Source: Streptomyces sp. NBC_00620
Lineage (GTDB): Bacteria; Actinomycetota; Actinomycetes; Streptomycetales; Streptomycetaceae
DNA: 64,000 nucleotides
Assembly (NCBI RefSeq): GCF_026341825.1
Contig: NZ_JAPENY010000002.1
Span: forward strand, 1,769,001-1,833,000
Reading direction: 5' to 3'
Within the stretch, counting starts at the first letter, position 1; every line of letters starts with the position of its first letter. Of the stretch, positions 1-8,900 are shown piece by piece. The notes under the pieces are model-generated. The model did not search any database and was not told the DNA's origin. It was given only the letters and a program-made list of their open reading frames with translations. Both the position numbers and the translations under genes were made by a program.

Positions 1-201
1 GTCGGCCAGCGCGCTCGCCATCCGGGCCGAGGATTCCTTGAGCTCTCCGAACGTGAGGTTCCGGCCGGTCAGGTCGGGTTCGACGAGCGTGAACGCGACG
101 GCGTCAGCCGGGTGCCGGTCGCACAGCAGCTCCGCCGTGCACGCTGTCGGCGAACCGAAGATCGCGAGCAGGTCCGCCATGTGGTGTTCCGGACTGGTCA
201 T
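1..201 (-). CDS. AMP-dependent acyl-CoA synthetase/ligase, N-terminal part (cut by window edge)
   Basis: The reading frame opens with ATG at 201-199, preceded by an AGGAG Shine-Dalgarno about 5 nt upstream, and runs off the left edge after 67 codons. The translation starts MTSPEHHMADLLAIF and contains AVAFTLVEPDLTGRNLTFGE followed by LKESSARMASALAD. This is the usual N-terminal lead-in of acyl-adenylating enzymes (residues made accessible, hydrophobic strand, 'LTFGEL' then the helix with 'A..LA'). The diagnostic core motifs lie outside the window, so the substrate cannot be inferred. It is divergent from the GAF-LuxR gene at 331 and may be its target. It could also be a polyketide loading or NRPS adenylation domain. 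Confidence 0.6.
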   Translation of the reverse strand, partial: MTSPEHHMADLLAIFGSPTACTAELLCDRHPADAVAFTLVEPDLTGRNLTFGELKESSARMASALAD

Positions 202-330
202 CTTGCTCCTTGAAGGGGGCGTTGATCGGCGCGTACCGTTAACGCGATGTTTCCTCGGACCGCTCCGAGTCCGGCACCCCCGGATGAGGGGGGCGCCGCG
301 GACAGCGCCGCACCGTTTCGAGGAGGCGTC
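202..330. promoter_or_regulatory. Divergent intergenic region, acyl ligase / LuxR-type regulator
   Basis: This 129-bp gap lies between two divergent starts and must contain both promoters. Good ribosome binding sites are seen at each end (AGGAG for the minus-strand gene, GAGGAGG for the gene at 331). I could not pick convincing -35/-10 pairs or an operator. Confidence 0.4.
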
Positions 331-1200
331 ATGACCACCAGGCCGATCTCTGTCGCCGAGGACAGCAGGCTGATCGGTCGGGCCCTGGCCGAGCTGCGTG
401 ACGCCACCGGGCTGGGCCTCGCTTTCGGCGGCGTGGTGACCGCCGAAGGGCAGGTGCGGCTCGACGAGTTCGCCGGAGTCACCAAGGGCGCGCTGCGCGG
501 CGTCGGCCTGGCCTTCGGGCAGGGACTCGGCGGCAAGGTGGTCGCCCTGCGGCGCCCGATGGCGGTCAACGACTACGTCGCGAGCGAGCGGATCAGCCAC
601 CACTACGACCGGGTGATCACCGCCGAGGGCCTGCGCGCGATGGTGGCGGTGCCGGTGGTGGTGTGCCGGACGGTGCGCGGGGTGCTGTACGGGGCGGTCC
701 GCCAGGTCGTGCCGCTGGGAGACCGCGCCGTACAGGCGGTGGCCGACGCGGCCCGCGACCTGGAACAGGAACTCGCCGTACGCGATGAAGTGGCCCGGCG
801 CCTGGCCTGGTTGAGCGAACGGGCGGCTGCGGCGGAGCCGGCGCCGGGGCCGATGACGCCCCAGTGGGAGCTGGTCAGAGAGGCGTACGCGGATCTGCGG
901 AGCCTCGCGGGACAGCTCACAGATTCTGAGGCCAGGCAGCAGTTCGATGTCGCGTGCGAAAAGCTCGCCGCCGCAGGGCATTCGGCACCCGGAGATTCCC
1001 GCGCACCGGTGCTCTCTCCCCGGGAGCTGGACGTCCTGGCGTGCGTCGCCGTCGGGCGAAGCAACGCCGACGCGGCGATCGAACTCGGCATCGGTGTCGA
1101 GACGGTGAAGAGCTACTTGCGCAGCGCGACACGCAAACTCGGATCCCGCTCGCGCTTGGAGGCGGTCGTGGCCGCTCGCCGCCTGGGCCTCCTGCCGTGA
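331..1200 (+). CDS. GAF-domain LuxR-family transcriptional regulator
   Basis: This is a 289-residue cytoplasmic DNA-binding regulator. The start at 331 is chosen for its GAGGAGG ribosome binding site; an upstream ATG at 247 would add a low-complexity leader with no such site. Residues about 15-150 have the look of a GAF-type sensor domain, with GLGLAFGGVV and the loop GLGGKVVALRRPMAVNDY, usual in Streptomyces regulators beside acyl-CoA ligases. The C-terminal 65 residues are a LuxR helix-turn-helix: LSPRELDVLACVAVGRSNAD, then the recognition helix in ETVKSYLRSATRKLGSRSR. There is no receiver domain and no kinase nearby, so it is not an ordinary two-component response regulator. Divergence from the ligase suggests it senses an acyl or aromatic ligand and controls that gene, but this is inference. 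Confidence 0.8.
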   Translation: MTTRPISVAEDSRLIGRALAELRDATGLGLAFGGVVTAEGQVRLDEFAGVTKGALRGVGLAFGQGLGGKVVALRRPMAVNDYVASERISHHYDRVITAEGLRAMVAVPVVVCRTVRGVLYGAVRQVVPLGDRAVQAVADAARDLEQELAVRDEVARRLAWLSERAAAAEPAPGPMTPQWELVREAYADLRSLAGQLTDSEARQQFDVACEKLAAAGHSAPGDSRAPVLSPRELDVLACVAVGRSNADAAIELGIGVETVKSYLRSATRKLGSRSRLEAVVAARRLGLLP

Positions 1201-1498
1201 GATGCATCGAGTCCTGACCGCTTACGGCGGTGGAACTCAGAGAGGCGACTGGCCTGCGTGTGAGCGGTGGCCGCAGCTGCTGCCGCGAACCGGGCGCGGC
1301 ACGAGTGCAGTAGCGGCTGACGCGGCAAGAGTGCGATCCACGGCTGGTATTGGCCCGTGCTTCGAAGGCCGTCGCGGACTTGTCGGTGCGCACATGAATC
1401 ATCGGCGATCTGCTGTAGCCGTTGGACCTCGCTAACCCGGGTCGGTCGTAGCCGACTGTTCCAGCTCCAGCTCGCAGCGACCGTGTGGGTGCGGCCCG
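1201..1498. other. Convergent intergenic region, no gene recognised
   Basis: About 300 bp separates the 3' ends of the LuxR-type and HxlR genes. Short open frames here have no Shine-Dalgarno and no recognisable protein sequence. I see no strong terminator hairpin with a T-run; it may hold degraded sequence. Confidence 0.4.
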
Positions 1499-1909
1499 CT
1501 AATGGTTGTCGGCTGTCCCGGTGAGGGCCCGGTGCCGGCGGATCTCGGCATGGTGGGTGATGGCCCAGTCGATCAGGGAGGCCACGATGTCTTTGAGGCT
1601 GGCGCCGAGCGGGGCGAGGGCGTATTCCACCCGTGGCGGCACTTCGGCATAGGCGGTCCGGGTGATCAGGCCGTCATGGTGGAGCTGGGCCAGGGTGCGC
1701 GAGAGCATGCGCTGGGAGATGCCGGGGATGGCGTGCAGCAGTTCGGTGTAGCGCATCACGCCGTCCTGCAGGGTCGCGATCACCATCAGCGTCCACTTGT
1801 CCCCGACCCGGTCCATGATCTGGCGGACGAAGTCCGCGTCCTCGACCGGGATACGGGCGCAGGGCCCTGGGAGCCCGGTTGTTTCCCTCTGGATCGCGAC
1901 GTCGTCCAT
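1499..1909 (-). CDS. HxlR-family winged-helix transcriptional regulator
   Basis: This 136-residue regulator is of the usual length for the MarR-like HxlR family. The family signature is clear: a Cys-containing N-terminus (GPCARIPVEDADF), MDRVGDKWTLMVIATLQDG, the recognition helix in ISQRMLSRTLAQLHHDGLIT and the wing PPRVEYALAPLGASL. The start at 1909 sits about 9 nt after an AAGGGGG ribosome binding site; an ATG at 1918 abuts that site and is less likely. The conserved N-terminal Cys is often the redox or electrophile sensor in this family. The gene is divergent from a cupin gene, and two perfect palindromes lie in the shared promoter region. It probably represses both genes and responds to a reactive small molecule. 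Confidence 0.88.
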   Translation of the reverse strand: MDDVAIQRETTGLPGPCARIPVEDADFVRQIMDRVGDKWTLMVIATLQDGVMRYTELLHAIPGISQRMLSRTLAQLHHDGLITRTAYAEVPPRVEYALAPLGASLKDIVASLIDWAITHHAEIRRHRALTGTADNH

Positions 1910-1952
1910 TGCGGACATCCCCCTTCGGTAGCGGACATGGATGTGTGTTTTG

Positions 1953-1974
1953 TAGGCCCTCCCATACTGGCCTA
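1953..1974. promoter_or_regulatory. Perfect inverted repeat TAGGCC-N10-GGCCTA
   Basis: TAGGCC (1953-1958) and GGCCTA (1969-1974) form an exact 6-bp palindrome with a 10-bp spacer inside the HxlR/cupin intergenic region. It is a candidate second operator or a binding site for another regulator. Confidence 0.45.
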
Positions 1975-1983
1975 TCGTGGCGC

Positions 1984-2002
1984 TACATACCAATCGTATG
2001 TA
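1984..2002. promoter_or_regulatory. Perfect 7-5-7 palindrome, likely HxlR operator
   Basis: TACATAC (1984-1990) and GTATGTA (1996-2002) are exact reverse complements separated by CAATC. The element is A+T-rich against a G+C-rich background. It lies 75 bp from the HxlR start and 84 bp from the cupin start. The arrangement fits operators of HxlR dimers, which bind short palindromes in divergent promoters. Confidence 0.6.
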
Positions 2003-2086
2003 TCGAGGTCACGCCGTTCTGCCTGGTGCAGACCAGTCCTCGATCGTGCGCCGCGGAGGCGCCCTGACTCACCATGGAGGCACCAC

Positions 2087-2593
2087 ATGACCGGATCCGC
2101 ACCGACTCATGCACAGCAGGACGAGATGTCGCTGCCGAGTAGCTACCGAGTGGTCGAAACCGGGGTGACGGAGACGGGACTCTCGACGATCGCCAAGGAC
2201 AACGTCGTGCCCGTCAACACCGTCCCGGACGGACGCGGCCTCAGCCGGCTCTGGGAGGCCGACGGGGTGCTGCCGGGCGGTGACGCGGCGACATCGGGGG
2301 ACGACGCGGTGGAGTCGCCGTTCTTCCCCGAGGCGGGCGGAGTGCGGTTCTGGTCGGTGACCGTGCCCCCCGAGACCCCGGGCACTCCGCCGCCCGCGGA
2401 GTTCCACCAGACCTCTTCGCTCGACGTCGGGATCGTCCTCTCCGGACGGATCGTGCTGGAGATGGAGGACGGGACGTCCGCGGAGTTGTCGGCGGGGGAG
2501 GCGTTCGCCCAGCTGGGCACCCCGCACAACTGGCGCAATCCGTACTCCGTGGATGCCGTCATCGGGGTCGTCATGATGGGCCGGGACAAATGA
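2087..2593 (+). CDS. Cupin-domain protein
   Basis: This is a 168-residue cytoplasmic protein starting at 2087 behind a GGAGG Shine-Dalgarno. A single cupin fold occupies roughly residues 80-165: the first conserved strand carries FHQTSSLDVGIVLSGRIVLE and the second carries LSAGEAFAQLGTPHNWRNP. The metal-binding pattern is incomplete (one His in FHQ, one in PHNW), as in many small Streptomyces cupins used as isomerases or binding proteins. The divergent HxlR repressor and shared palindromes suggest induction by a small molecule that the cupin may help remove. No substrate can be named. Confidence 0.8.
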   Translation: MTGSAPTHAQQDEMSLPSSYRVVETGVTETGLSTIAKDNVVPVNTVPDGRGLSRLWEADGVLPGGDAATSGDDAVESPFFPEAGGVRFWSVTVPPETPGTPPPAEFHQTSSLDVGIVLSGRIVLEMEDGTSAELSAGEAFAQLGTPHNWRNPYSVDAVIGVVMMGRDK

Positions 2594-2859
2594 CGGAACG
2601 CCGACGGCCGTTCGTAAGTTGATGTCTGCTGCCAAGTGACACGAGGCGAGGGTGCGGACCGCGATGCCGCGTACCGCACCCCCCTGTCGAGGTTGCGGAT
2701 GTCGGCTTCGATCAGGATGCCGAGCTACGACAGGGGCCACGCGCCATTGGCCCGTCCGGCATTGCTGCAGTCGTATGAACACTTCGCGCCAGGACTCCCG
2801 CAAGGGCTCCGTGCCGTGCACGATCCATGATCAAGCACAGTCAGTCCGAGGAGCCCACC

Positions 2860-4275
2860 ATGTGCGCACAGCAGGACCCTTCGCTGCCGGAACACGCTTT
2901 CGCAGCGCAGCAGTTCACCCGGCGTCGGCTCCTGGCACTCGCTCCTGCCGGAGCCGCGGCGCTCGCCCTGGGGGTCCCGGCCCCCGCCGCGTCAGCGGTG
3001 TCGGCGGCCGGAACGGATCGGGCGACGTTGGCGCAGGAGGCGTACATATGGGGCTTTCCGCTGGTGATGATGGAGACGTATCTCGCGTCCGCGCGTGAGC
3101 AGAAGGTCCCCGTGAACCGCCTGTTCGTCGCCAACTCGCTTGCCACGCCGGCCACGAAGGCCGGCGGCCCGAACAACGACACCCTGTTCGGCTCGGCCTG
3201 GCTGGATCTGTCCAGGGAACCGCAGGTGGTGATCGTCCCGGACACTGATGACCGCTACTACTCGATACAGCTGCAGGACGTCTACACCAACACCTTTGCC
3301 TATATCGGCCGCCGCACCACAGGGACCCGCGCCGGGGCCTACGCGCTCACCGCACCAGGCTGGAAGGGCAGGCTGCCGCGCGGTGTGACCCGCATCGTCG
3401 CGCCCACCGCACAGGTGCTCGCCCTCACCCGCACCCTGGTCGAGGGCGAAGCCGATCTGCCTGCCGCACGGGCCGTACAGGCGAAGTACGCGCTGGCGCC
3501 GCTCAGTTGCTATCCGGAGCGCGCCGTCCCGGCGGAGGCGGTCGACGAGCCGCTCAAGTTCCCCATCCTCGACCTCAGCGCGCAGGGCGCCGCCTACTTC
3601 GACAAGCTGTGCCAGGGGTTGGTGGCTGCCCCGCCGCCGTCCAGCGACCGGGCGCGGCTCGCCAGGTTCGCGAAGATCGGCATCGGTCCGGGACGCAAGC
3701 CGACGCGGAACGCGGCCGCCGTCCCCGTCCTGGCCCAGGCGGCGCTCGACGCCAACAAACGCATCACCCAGTACGTCTTCGCCGTCGGCGTCAACGGCTG
3801 GACGGTCGCCACCGGCATCACCGGCTTCATCAAGGACCCGCTGTACCGCGCCGCGATCACCCAGTACGGCCCGGGTACGCATGTGTCCGAGGAGGCGCTG
3901 TACTTCACCGCACGGAGCGGCCCGGACGGCCAGACGCTGAACGGGGCGAACCGCTACGCGCTGCGCTTCGCGGCCGGTGAGCTGCCGCCGGTCGACGCGT
4001 TCTGGTCCCTCACGCTGTACGGCCAGGACTGGCGCCTCGTGGAAAATCCGATCCAGCGCTACTCGATCGGCGACCGCACGGCAGGCCTGGCCTACGGCGC
4101 CGACGGCTCACTCGAATTGCTCATCCAGAACGACGAGCCGTCGGAAGGCCAGGCCAACTGGCTTCCGGCGCCGACTGGTTCCTTCATCCTGGTCCTGCGC
4201 ACCTATCAGCCCGGCGCGGCGCTGCTCGACGGCAGCTATGAAATGCCGCCGATCACGACGGCCGGTCCCCTCTGA
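2860..4275 (+). CDS. Tat-exported DUF1254/DUF1214 protein
   Basis: The start at 2860 has a GAGGAG ribosome binding site 7-8 nt upstream; an ATG at 2827 in the same frame has none. The 471-residue product has a twin-arginine signal: FTRRRLLALAPAG followed by an Ala-rich hydrophobic stretch ending PAASA, so it should be exported folded. The rest matches the DUF1254 then DUF1214 pairing. AYIWGFPLVMMETY and GPNNDTLFGSAWLDLSREP mark DUF1254. The C-terminal part with DAFWSLTLYGQDWRLVENP and GSLELLIQNDEPS marks DUF1214. Members are secreted or periplasmic proteins of unknown activity, sometimes tied to xenobiotic or lipid metabolism. It follows the cupin in the same direction after 266 bp with no gene, so it probably has its own promoter. 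Confidence 0.85.
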   Translation: MCAQQDPSLPEHAFAAQQFTRRRLLALAPAGAAALALGVPAPAASAVSAAGTDRATLAQEAYIWGFPLVMMETYLASAREQKVPVNRLFVANSLATPATKAGGPNNDTLFGSAWLDLSREPQVVIVPDTDDRYYSIQLQDVYTNTFAYIGRRTTGTRAGAYALTAPGWKGRLPRGVTRIVAPTAQVLALTRTLVEGEADLPAARAVQAKYALAPLSCYPERAVPAEAVDEPLKFPILDLSAQGAAYFDKLCQGLVAAPPPSSDRARLARFAKIGIGPGRKPTRNAAAVPVLAQAALDANKRITQYVFAVGVNGWTVATGITGFIKDPLYRAAITQYGPGTHVSEEALYFTARSGPDGQTLNGANRYALRFAAGELPPVDAFWSLTLYGQDWRLVENPIQRYSIGDRTAGLAYGADGSLELLIQNDEPSEGQANWLPAPTGSFILVLRTYQPGAALLDGSYEMPPITTAGPL

Positions 4276-4283
4276 CGCCGGTA

Positions 4284-4410
4284 TCAAGAAGTCCAGACGC
4301 GCTCCGCGTAGTCCGCGAAGTTCTTGCCGAGGATCTTCTCGATGCGTTCCGAACGGTAACCGCGCTTCTCGCGGTGTGATCCCGCGATCGCGCGCGTACG
4401 CGTAGGTCAT
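4284..4410 (-). pseudogene. Remnant of a peptidase M19 (membrane dipeptidase) gene
   Basis: Read on the minus strand, the end of this segment encodes EKRGYRSERIEKILGKNF then ADYAERVW and a stop at 4286-4284. This closely resembles the C-terminus of renal/membrane dipeptidase family proteins ('RGYS.E.I.KILG.NF....EVW'). Upstream, an ATG at 4410 has a good GAGGAG ribosome binding site but is in a different frame and is only about 13 codons away. The layout suggests a gene that lost its body by internal deletion, keeping its start and its last 30 codons. Confidence 0.5.
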
Positions 4411-5046
4411 GGCGTCTCCTCGGTGGGCAGATGCTGGGCTGACTTGAGTGTGGTGCTCCTGGCCGGGCGATCACGTGTGGGTCAGCCTCTGAAGACGCAA
4501 TCGGCCTGGTCGCGGTGAATGGCGTGCAAGTCCCAGTAGATGGGCGAGAGTTGATCGGCCTGGGATCGCGCCGCAGCGTGGACCCCGGCTCGGGCCCCCC
4601 TCCCCGCCTCGCCCGCGCACGACGACCTCTACAGGGCCATGCTCCGCACCGCCCCTACGGGCGACACCGCGCCGAAGCCGAAGCCGAAGTCGGAGCAGAA
4701 CAGCTGACCTGCTGGGCCCGCGGCGGCCTGTCCGCGCTCCGTACCGTGCGAGGGGGCGCGCCGCAGCGATCACCAGGGCCTGTTGTGAAAGTGACGGCTT
4801 GAGTCGCCGTCGAAGACGAGGTACCGGACCCTTGCGCTCGACACTGGCTTCGGTCGCTCTTTCGGTGGGAGTTCAGAGCCCTGATCAACGCGGGTCCCGG
4901 CCGACTCCCCGCCAAGCGGATGCGGGCCATGGGTCCGAAGAGCGGGACAACAGGGACCGTCCCTCACGGGTCTAGCCACTGATGACACACCATCAGGCTT
5001 CGCCGTGCGGGCAGGCGGTGAACCCAGCGTCCCGAAGGGGGACTTC
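4411..5046. other. Degenerate intergenic region
   Basis: About 640 bp carries no intact gene I can support. A plus-strand frame around 4616-4707 ends in HDDLYRAMLRTAP and a KPKPKS tail before a stop. It looks like a protein C-terminus without a body, but I cannot assign a family. Around 4778-4798 the sequence GGCCTGTTGTGAAAGTGACG resembles terminal sequences of some actinobacterial IS elements, with no transposase nearby. The stretch is best read as accumulated gene debris. Confidence 0.4.
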
Positions 5047-5626
5047 ATGCGCATGTGTCCGGCCGTCGCCGTCGCTTTCCTGACGATCGCCCTTTCCGTA
5101 TCGGTGCTTCCGGCCACGGCCCAAGCAGCCGACAAGGCCGCTTCCAGCGACACCATGTTCTCGAACATCGTGGTCAACGAAGGCAAGGACATCGTGCTCG
5201 GCCTGACCACCCGAAAGACCGTCACGATCACGTGGACGGCCCGGGACGCGGAGGGTATTGCCGCGTCCTGGGCCTACCTGTCGCACGGCCCCAACACCGA
5301 CGACGCCGATGGCATCCTGCCGCTGTATCCACCGGAGGGAACATGTGTGGTGTCGCCCGCCCGACCCGACCACCTCCACGTGCAGGGTGAGCTTCACCGT
5401 GGACGCCCTGCGCGACTTCGACCACAACGGCCTCGCCGGTACCTGGAAGGTGCTCGGCGCGGCCCAGGACACCAACGACGACTGGGCAGTTCCGTCTACA
5501 CCGCGCGTTGACCACGGCAACGGCGTCCCCTTCCCTTCGTCCGGTTCCCTTCGTCCGGAACGCCATCGAGTGTCGGAGCATCGCTGCCACTCACCCTCGC
5601 GTGACCAAGCCCGCTACGACTCTTGA
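5047..5626 (+). pseudogene. Frameshifted small secreted protein
   Basis: ATG at 5047 follows a GGGGG ribosome binding site and opens a Sec signal peptide (hydrophobic core VAVAFLTIALSVSVL, cleavage near ATAQAA). The mature part reads FSNIVVNEGKDIVLGLTTRK, then TVTITWTARDAEGIAASWAY, and shortly after reaches GTCVVSPARP. From about 5361-5385 the protein-like sequence continues in the next frame (STCRVSFTVDALRDFDHN, then GLAGTWKVLGAAQDTNDD). Joined, the two frames resemble short Ig-like secreted Streptomyces proteins with a paired Cys (GTC and STC). One single-base indel explains it; the frame after 5510 is uncertain. A sequencing error is possible. Confidence 0.55.
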
Positions 5627-5903
5627 CCGGGGCGCTGGCAAGGATGGCGTGGCCCAGGGCGGTGGACCAGCCACGGTTGGGCTTCCTGTTCCTCAATGGC
5701 GCTCTGTCCGCTATGGCCGTCCCCAGAGGGTGGCCGGCGCACCGGCCTGGTGTGCGTGCAACCGGATCGTCCGAGGTTGCCCCTGGTCTTCGCTGTCCCT
5801 GCCGGTTCCTGACCTTGGCTCCGCATCCACGGCTCTGCCGGACTGGGTGCTCATTGACGGAAATCATGTACGACAGGAGCGAGTTGGCTATACGAATGAT
5901 GCT

Positions 5904-8900
5904 GTGCACTCACTGCGCCGGCGCGACAACCGATGGTCACTGACGGTTCGGCTGCTGAGCCACCTGCTACCCGGTGTGGCGATCGCGATCGGGGCCGTGC
6001 TCGGACTGGTCTCCTCCGACCGAGTCACACCCGTCATGGTCGTTCTCACCGCTCTGGCGGTGGTGAGCGGTATCGCCGTACCGCCGATCGTCGACCGGCT
6101 TCGGGAAAGAGCCGCGCGGCAGACCGAGCATCAACTCCTTCTCGCGCAAAGGCAGGAGGGTGCGGCCGCGGAACGTGCGGAGCAACTGCGCAGTCACTTT
6201 CGTCCGAGAGGGCGCGGTGTTCTACCGTCCAGCCTCCGGGAAGGTTCCTACTTCGCGGGCCGGGTGCAGGTCCTGAGCGAGCTGACCGCGTGGATCAACA
6301 CCGAGGGTACGGACACCACGCGATCCCGAGTAGTGACCGGGGCGCCTGGATCAGGCAAGTCGGCCGTTCTCGGACGGCTGGTGAGCCTGGCCGACGCCCA
6401 GCTACGTGGTGAGACACCCATCGCGGTGGACCAGGCGTTACCGCAGATCGGCGCCCTCTGCGCCGCCGTACACGTGCGAGGCCGCACGGTCGACGAGGTC
6501 GCCGCTGAGATCTCACGGGCGCTGAACATCGACGAGTCGACGGCCGGTGGCCTGCTCGCCCACCTCCGAGAGACCCGGGAACATCGGGCGACCGTGGTGG
6601 TCGTGGACGGGGTCGACGAGGCAGTGGACGCTCAGCGACTCATCGTCGACCTGTTGGAACCCCTTGCGGCGGCTTCGGGCAGGACGGGCATACGCCTCCT
6701 CGTCGGCACCCGTCCGGGCGGCGAGGACGACCTGCTGCGCCTGTTCGGAGGCTCGGCACGAGTCATCGACCTGGACGAGGCCTGCTATCTGGACCGGCGT
6801 GACATCGCCGAGTACGTCCGCCTCACGATGCTCGCCGAGAGCGATCCGCAGATCCCCACGCCCTACCGGTCCCGCCCTGAACTCGCGGCATCGGTCGGCG
6901 CTGCCGTGGCGGTTCGCTCCGGCCGCAGTTTCCTGGTGGCACAGCTCACCGCACTGTCCCTCATGGCAGCGAGCGAACCCGTCGACACGAACAGCGCGGG
7001 CTGGCAGGAGACGTTTCCCACCACCGTGGGTGCTGCGATGGAACGCTACCTGCGTGACGTGCAGCCAGGCGGACCGTGGTTGCGCGACCTGCTGATGGCA
7101 CTGGCCTGGTCCCAGGGGGACGGCTTCGACGACCCGCGAACCTGGGCGGCCGCGGCCACAGCACTGGGCACCGACACATACTCGGAACGCGACGTCACCC
7201 GGTTGCTCCTGGACACCACGGCGATCGACCTGCTGCACCGCACCGAACGCGGATCGGGAGTCCGGTTCCGGCTCTTCCACGAGGCACTTGGCGAACACCT
7301 GCGCCAGCTCAGCGCCCGGCAGCGTCCACCAGCCGAGATCCACCGCCGTCTCACAGAAGTACTTCTCGAGCGCCTGGGGGCGACGTCTGCCGAGGGGCTG
7401 CTCTGGGCGGACGCCGACGCCTACACGCGCACGTACCTGCCCTTCCACGCAGCCGAGGGCCAAGTACTCGACAGGCTGCTGCGGGACGCGAGGTTCCTGG
7501 CCGCGATGGATCCTGCCCGCCTGCTGGCAGCTCTACCGGCGGCGTCCACCCCGTCGGGCCGCAGGGCGGCCCGCACCGTTCAGAGAGTCGGACAGCAACT
7601 GCTCATGGCGCCCGAGGACGAGCGGGTCTGCTACCTCGAGATGGCGGCGCGAATGGCCGGCGACGAGGAGTTGGCCGCCTCATTGGCCGCGGCGTTTCCC
7701 GACCGTCCCTGGGCGGTGCGCTGGGCGCACTGGGACGACCTCGTCGCGACTCGTATGCTCGGCCACCACGACGACTACGTCCTCGCCCTCGCCACCGTTG
7801 AACACCCGAGGGGAGCCGTGGTGCTCTCGGCGAGCGCGTGGGCTGTCCAGGCATGGTTCCTCAGGGACGGCGCGCCGTTGGCGTCCGGAGTGCACGAACC
7901 CGAATCGGCCATCGTCGACATGACTGCGTTCATGCAGAGTGACGGCATCGCCGTCATCACGCTGCACAAGGACGGTCGTCTGCTGCGTACGGTGCCGGAC
8001 GCGACCGACGGCCAGGCCGTTCTCGCGGATCAGCGTGCCCTGCATGGCGTTTGGCCCGTCGTCATCGGGGGCGACGCCGCAGTCGCGACCGTCAGCGAGG
8101 AGGGCGTCATCCAGATTCTGTCCGCCGAGCACGGCGGGTTGTTGGATCTTCCCCGCATTGTTCTCGGGGAACAGGAACGAGTACTCGCGGTGGGCAATGC
8201 GGGCGATCGATGTCTCGCCGTGGTTACCACGGAGGAGTCCGAACTCAGCACGTGGGACGTGCAGTCCGCCCGGCGGATCGGCGAGCCGTTCAGAGCCAGT
8301 GTGGAGATATCCGGTTGGCGCGCCGACCTGCATATCTGGACGGTTTCGATCGCGGAAGGGGAGGGCGGACCAGTTCTGCTTCTTGGGACACAGGCCGGCC
8401 AGGTGATCGCATGGGATCCGGTGCGAGGGACGACAATCGGCGATCCGTATCACGGTGGAGCCGGTGTGTTCTCCACTCTCATCGCCGGTCATCACAGCGA
8501 TCTGTGGTGCTGGGGCGATTGGAACGGGGACGTTTTCATTCGCCCATCAGGACAGGGGGAAACAAGGCGACTTGCCATTCACGACGGCGGCGTGGAGTCC
8601 ATCGTTCAGTGTGAACTGGACGGAACCCGCTGGGTCGTCACGGGCGGACGCGATGGTGCTGTACGTGTCTGGGACAGCCGAGCGGATTGGCCGGAAACGC
8701 AGGCCAACGAGTACCACCTGGTTGTCGCGGGTGTCGCGGGTGTCGCGGGTGTGGCGGGTGTCGGGGGTGTCGGGGAAATGGAGGACAACTGCGTCGCAGC
8801 GCTCAGCGCAGACGGAGGGTTCGCGATCTTCGACACGGAAATGGGCAACGTCCTTGCGAGACTCGAATCTCCGGCCGAGAGTCGCTACCGCAGTGCGGCG

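Noticed and set aside
4778..4798. Sequence resembling an insertion-sequence terminal repeat
   Set aside because: No matching inverted repeat, target duplication or transposase fragment was found, so an IS was not annotated.
5508..5903. Upstream extension of the STAND protein frame
   Set aside because: The ~130 codons have no ribosome binding site, overlap the frameshifted secreted-protein remnant and read as compositionally random, so the start was moved to about 5904 with low certainty.
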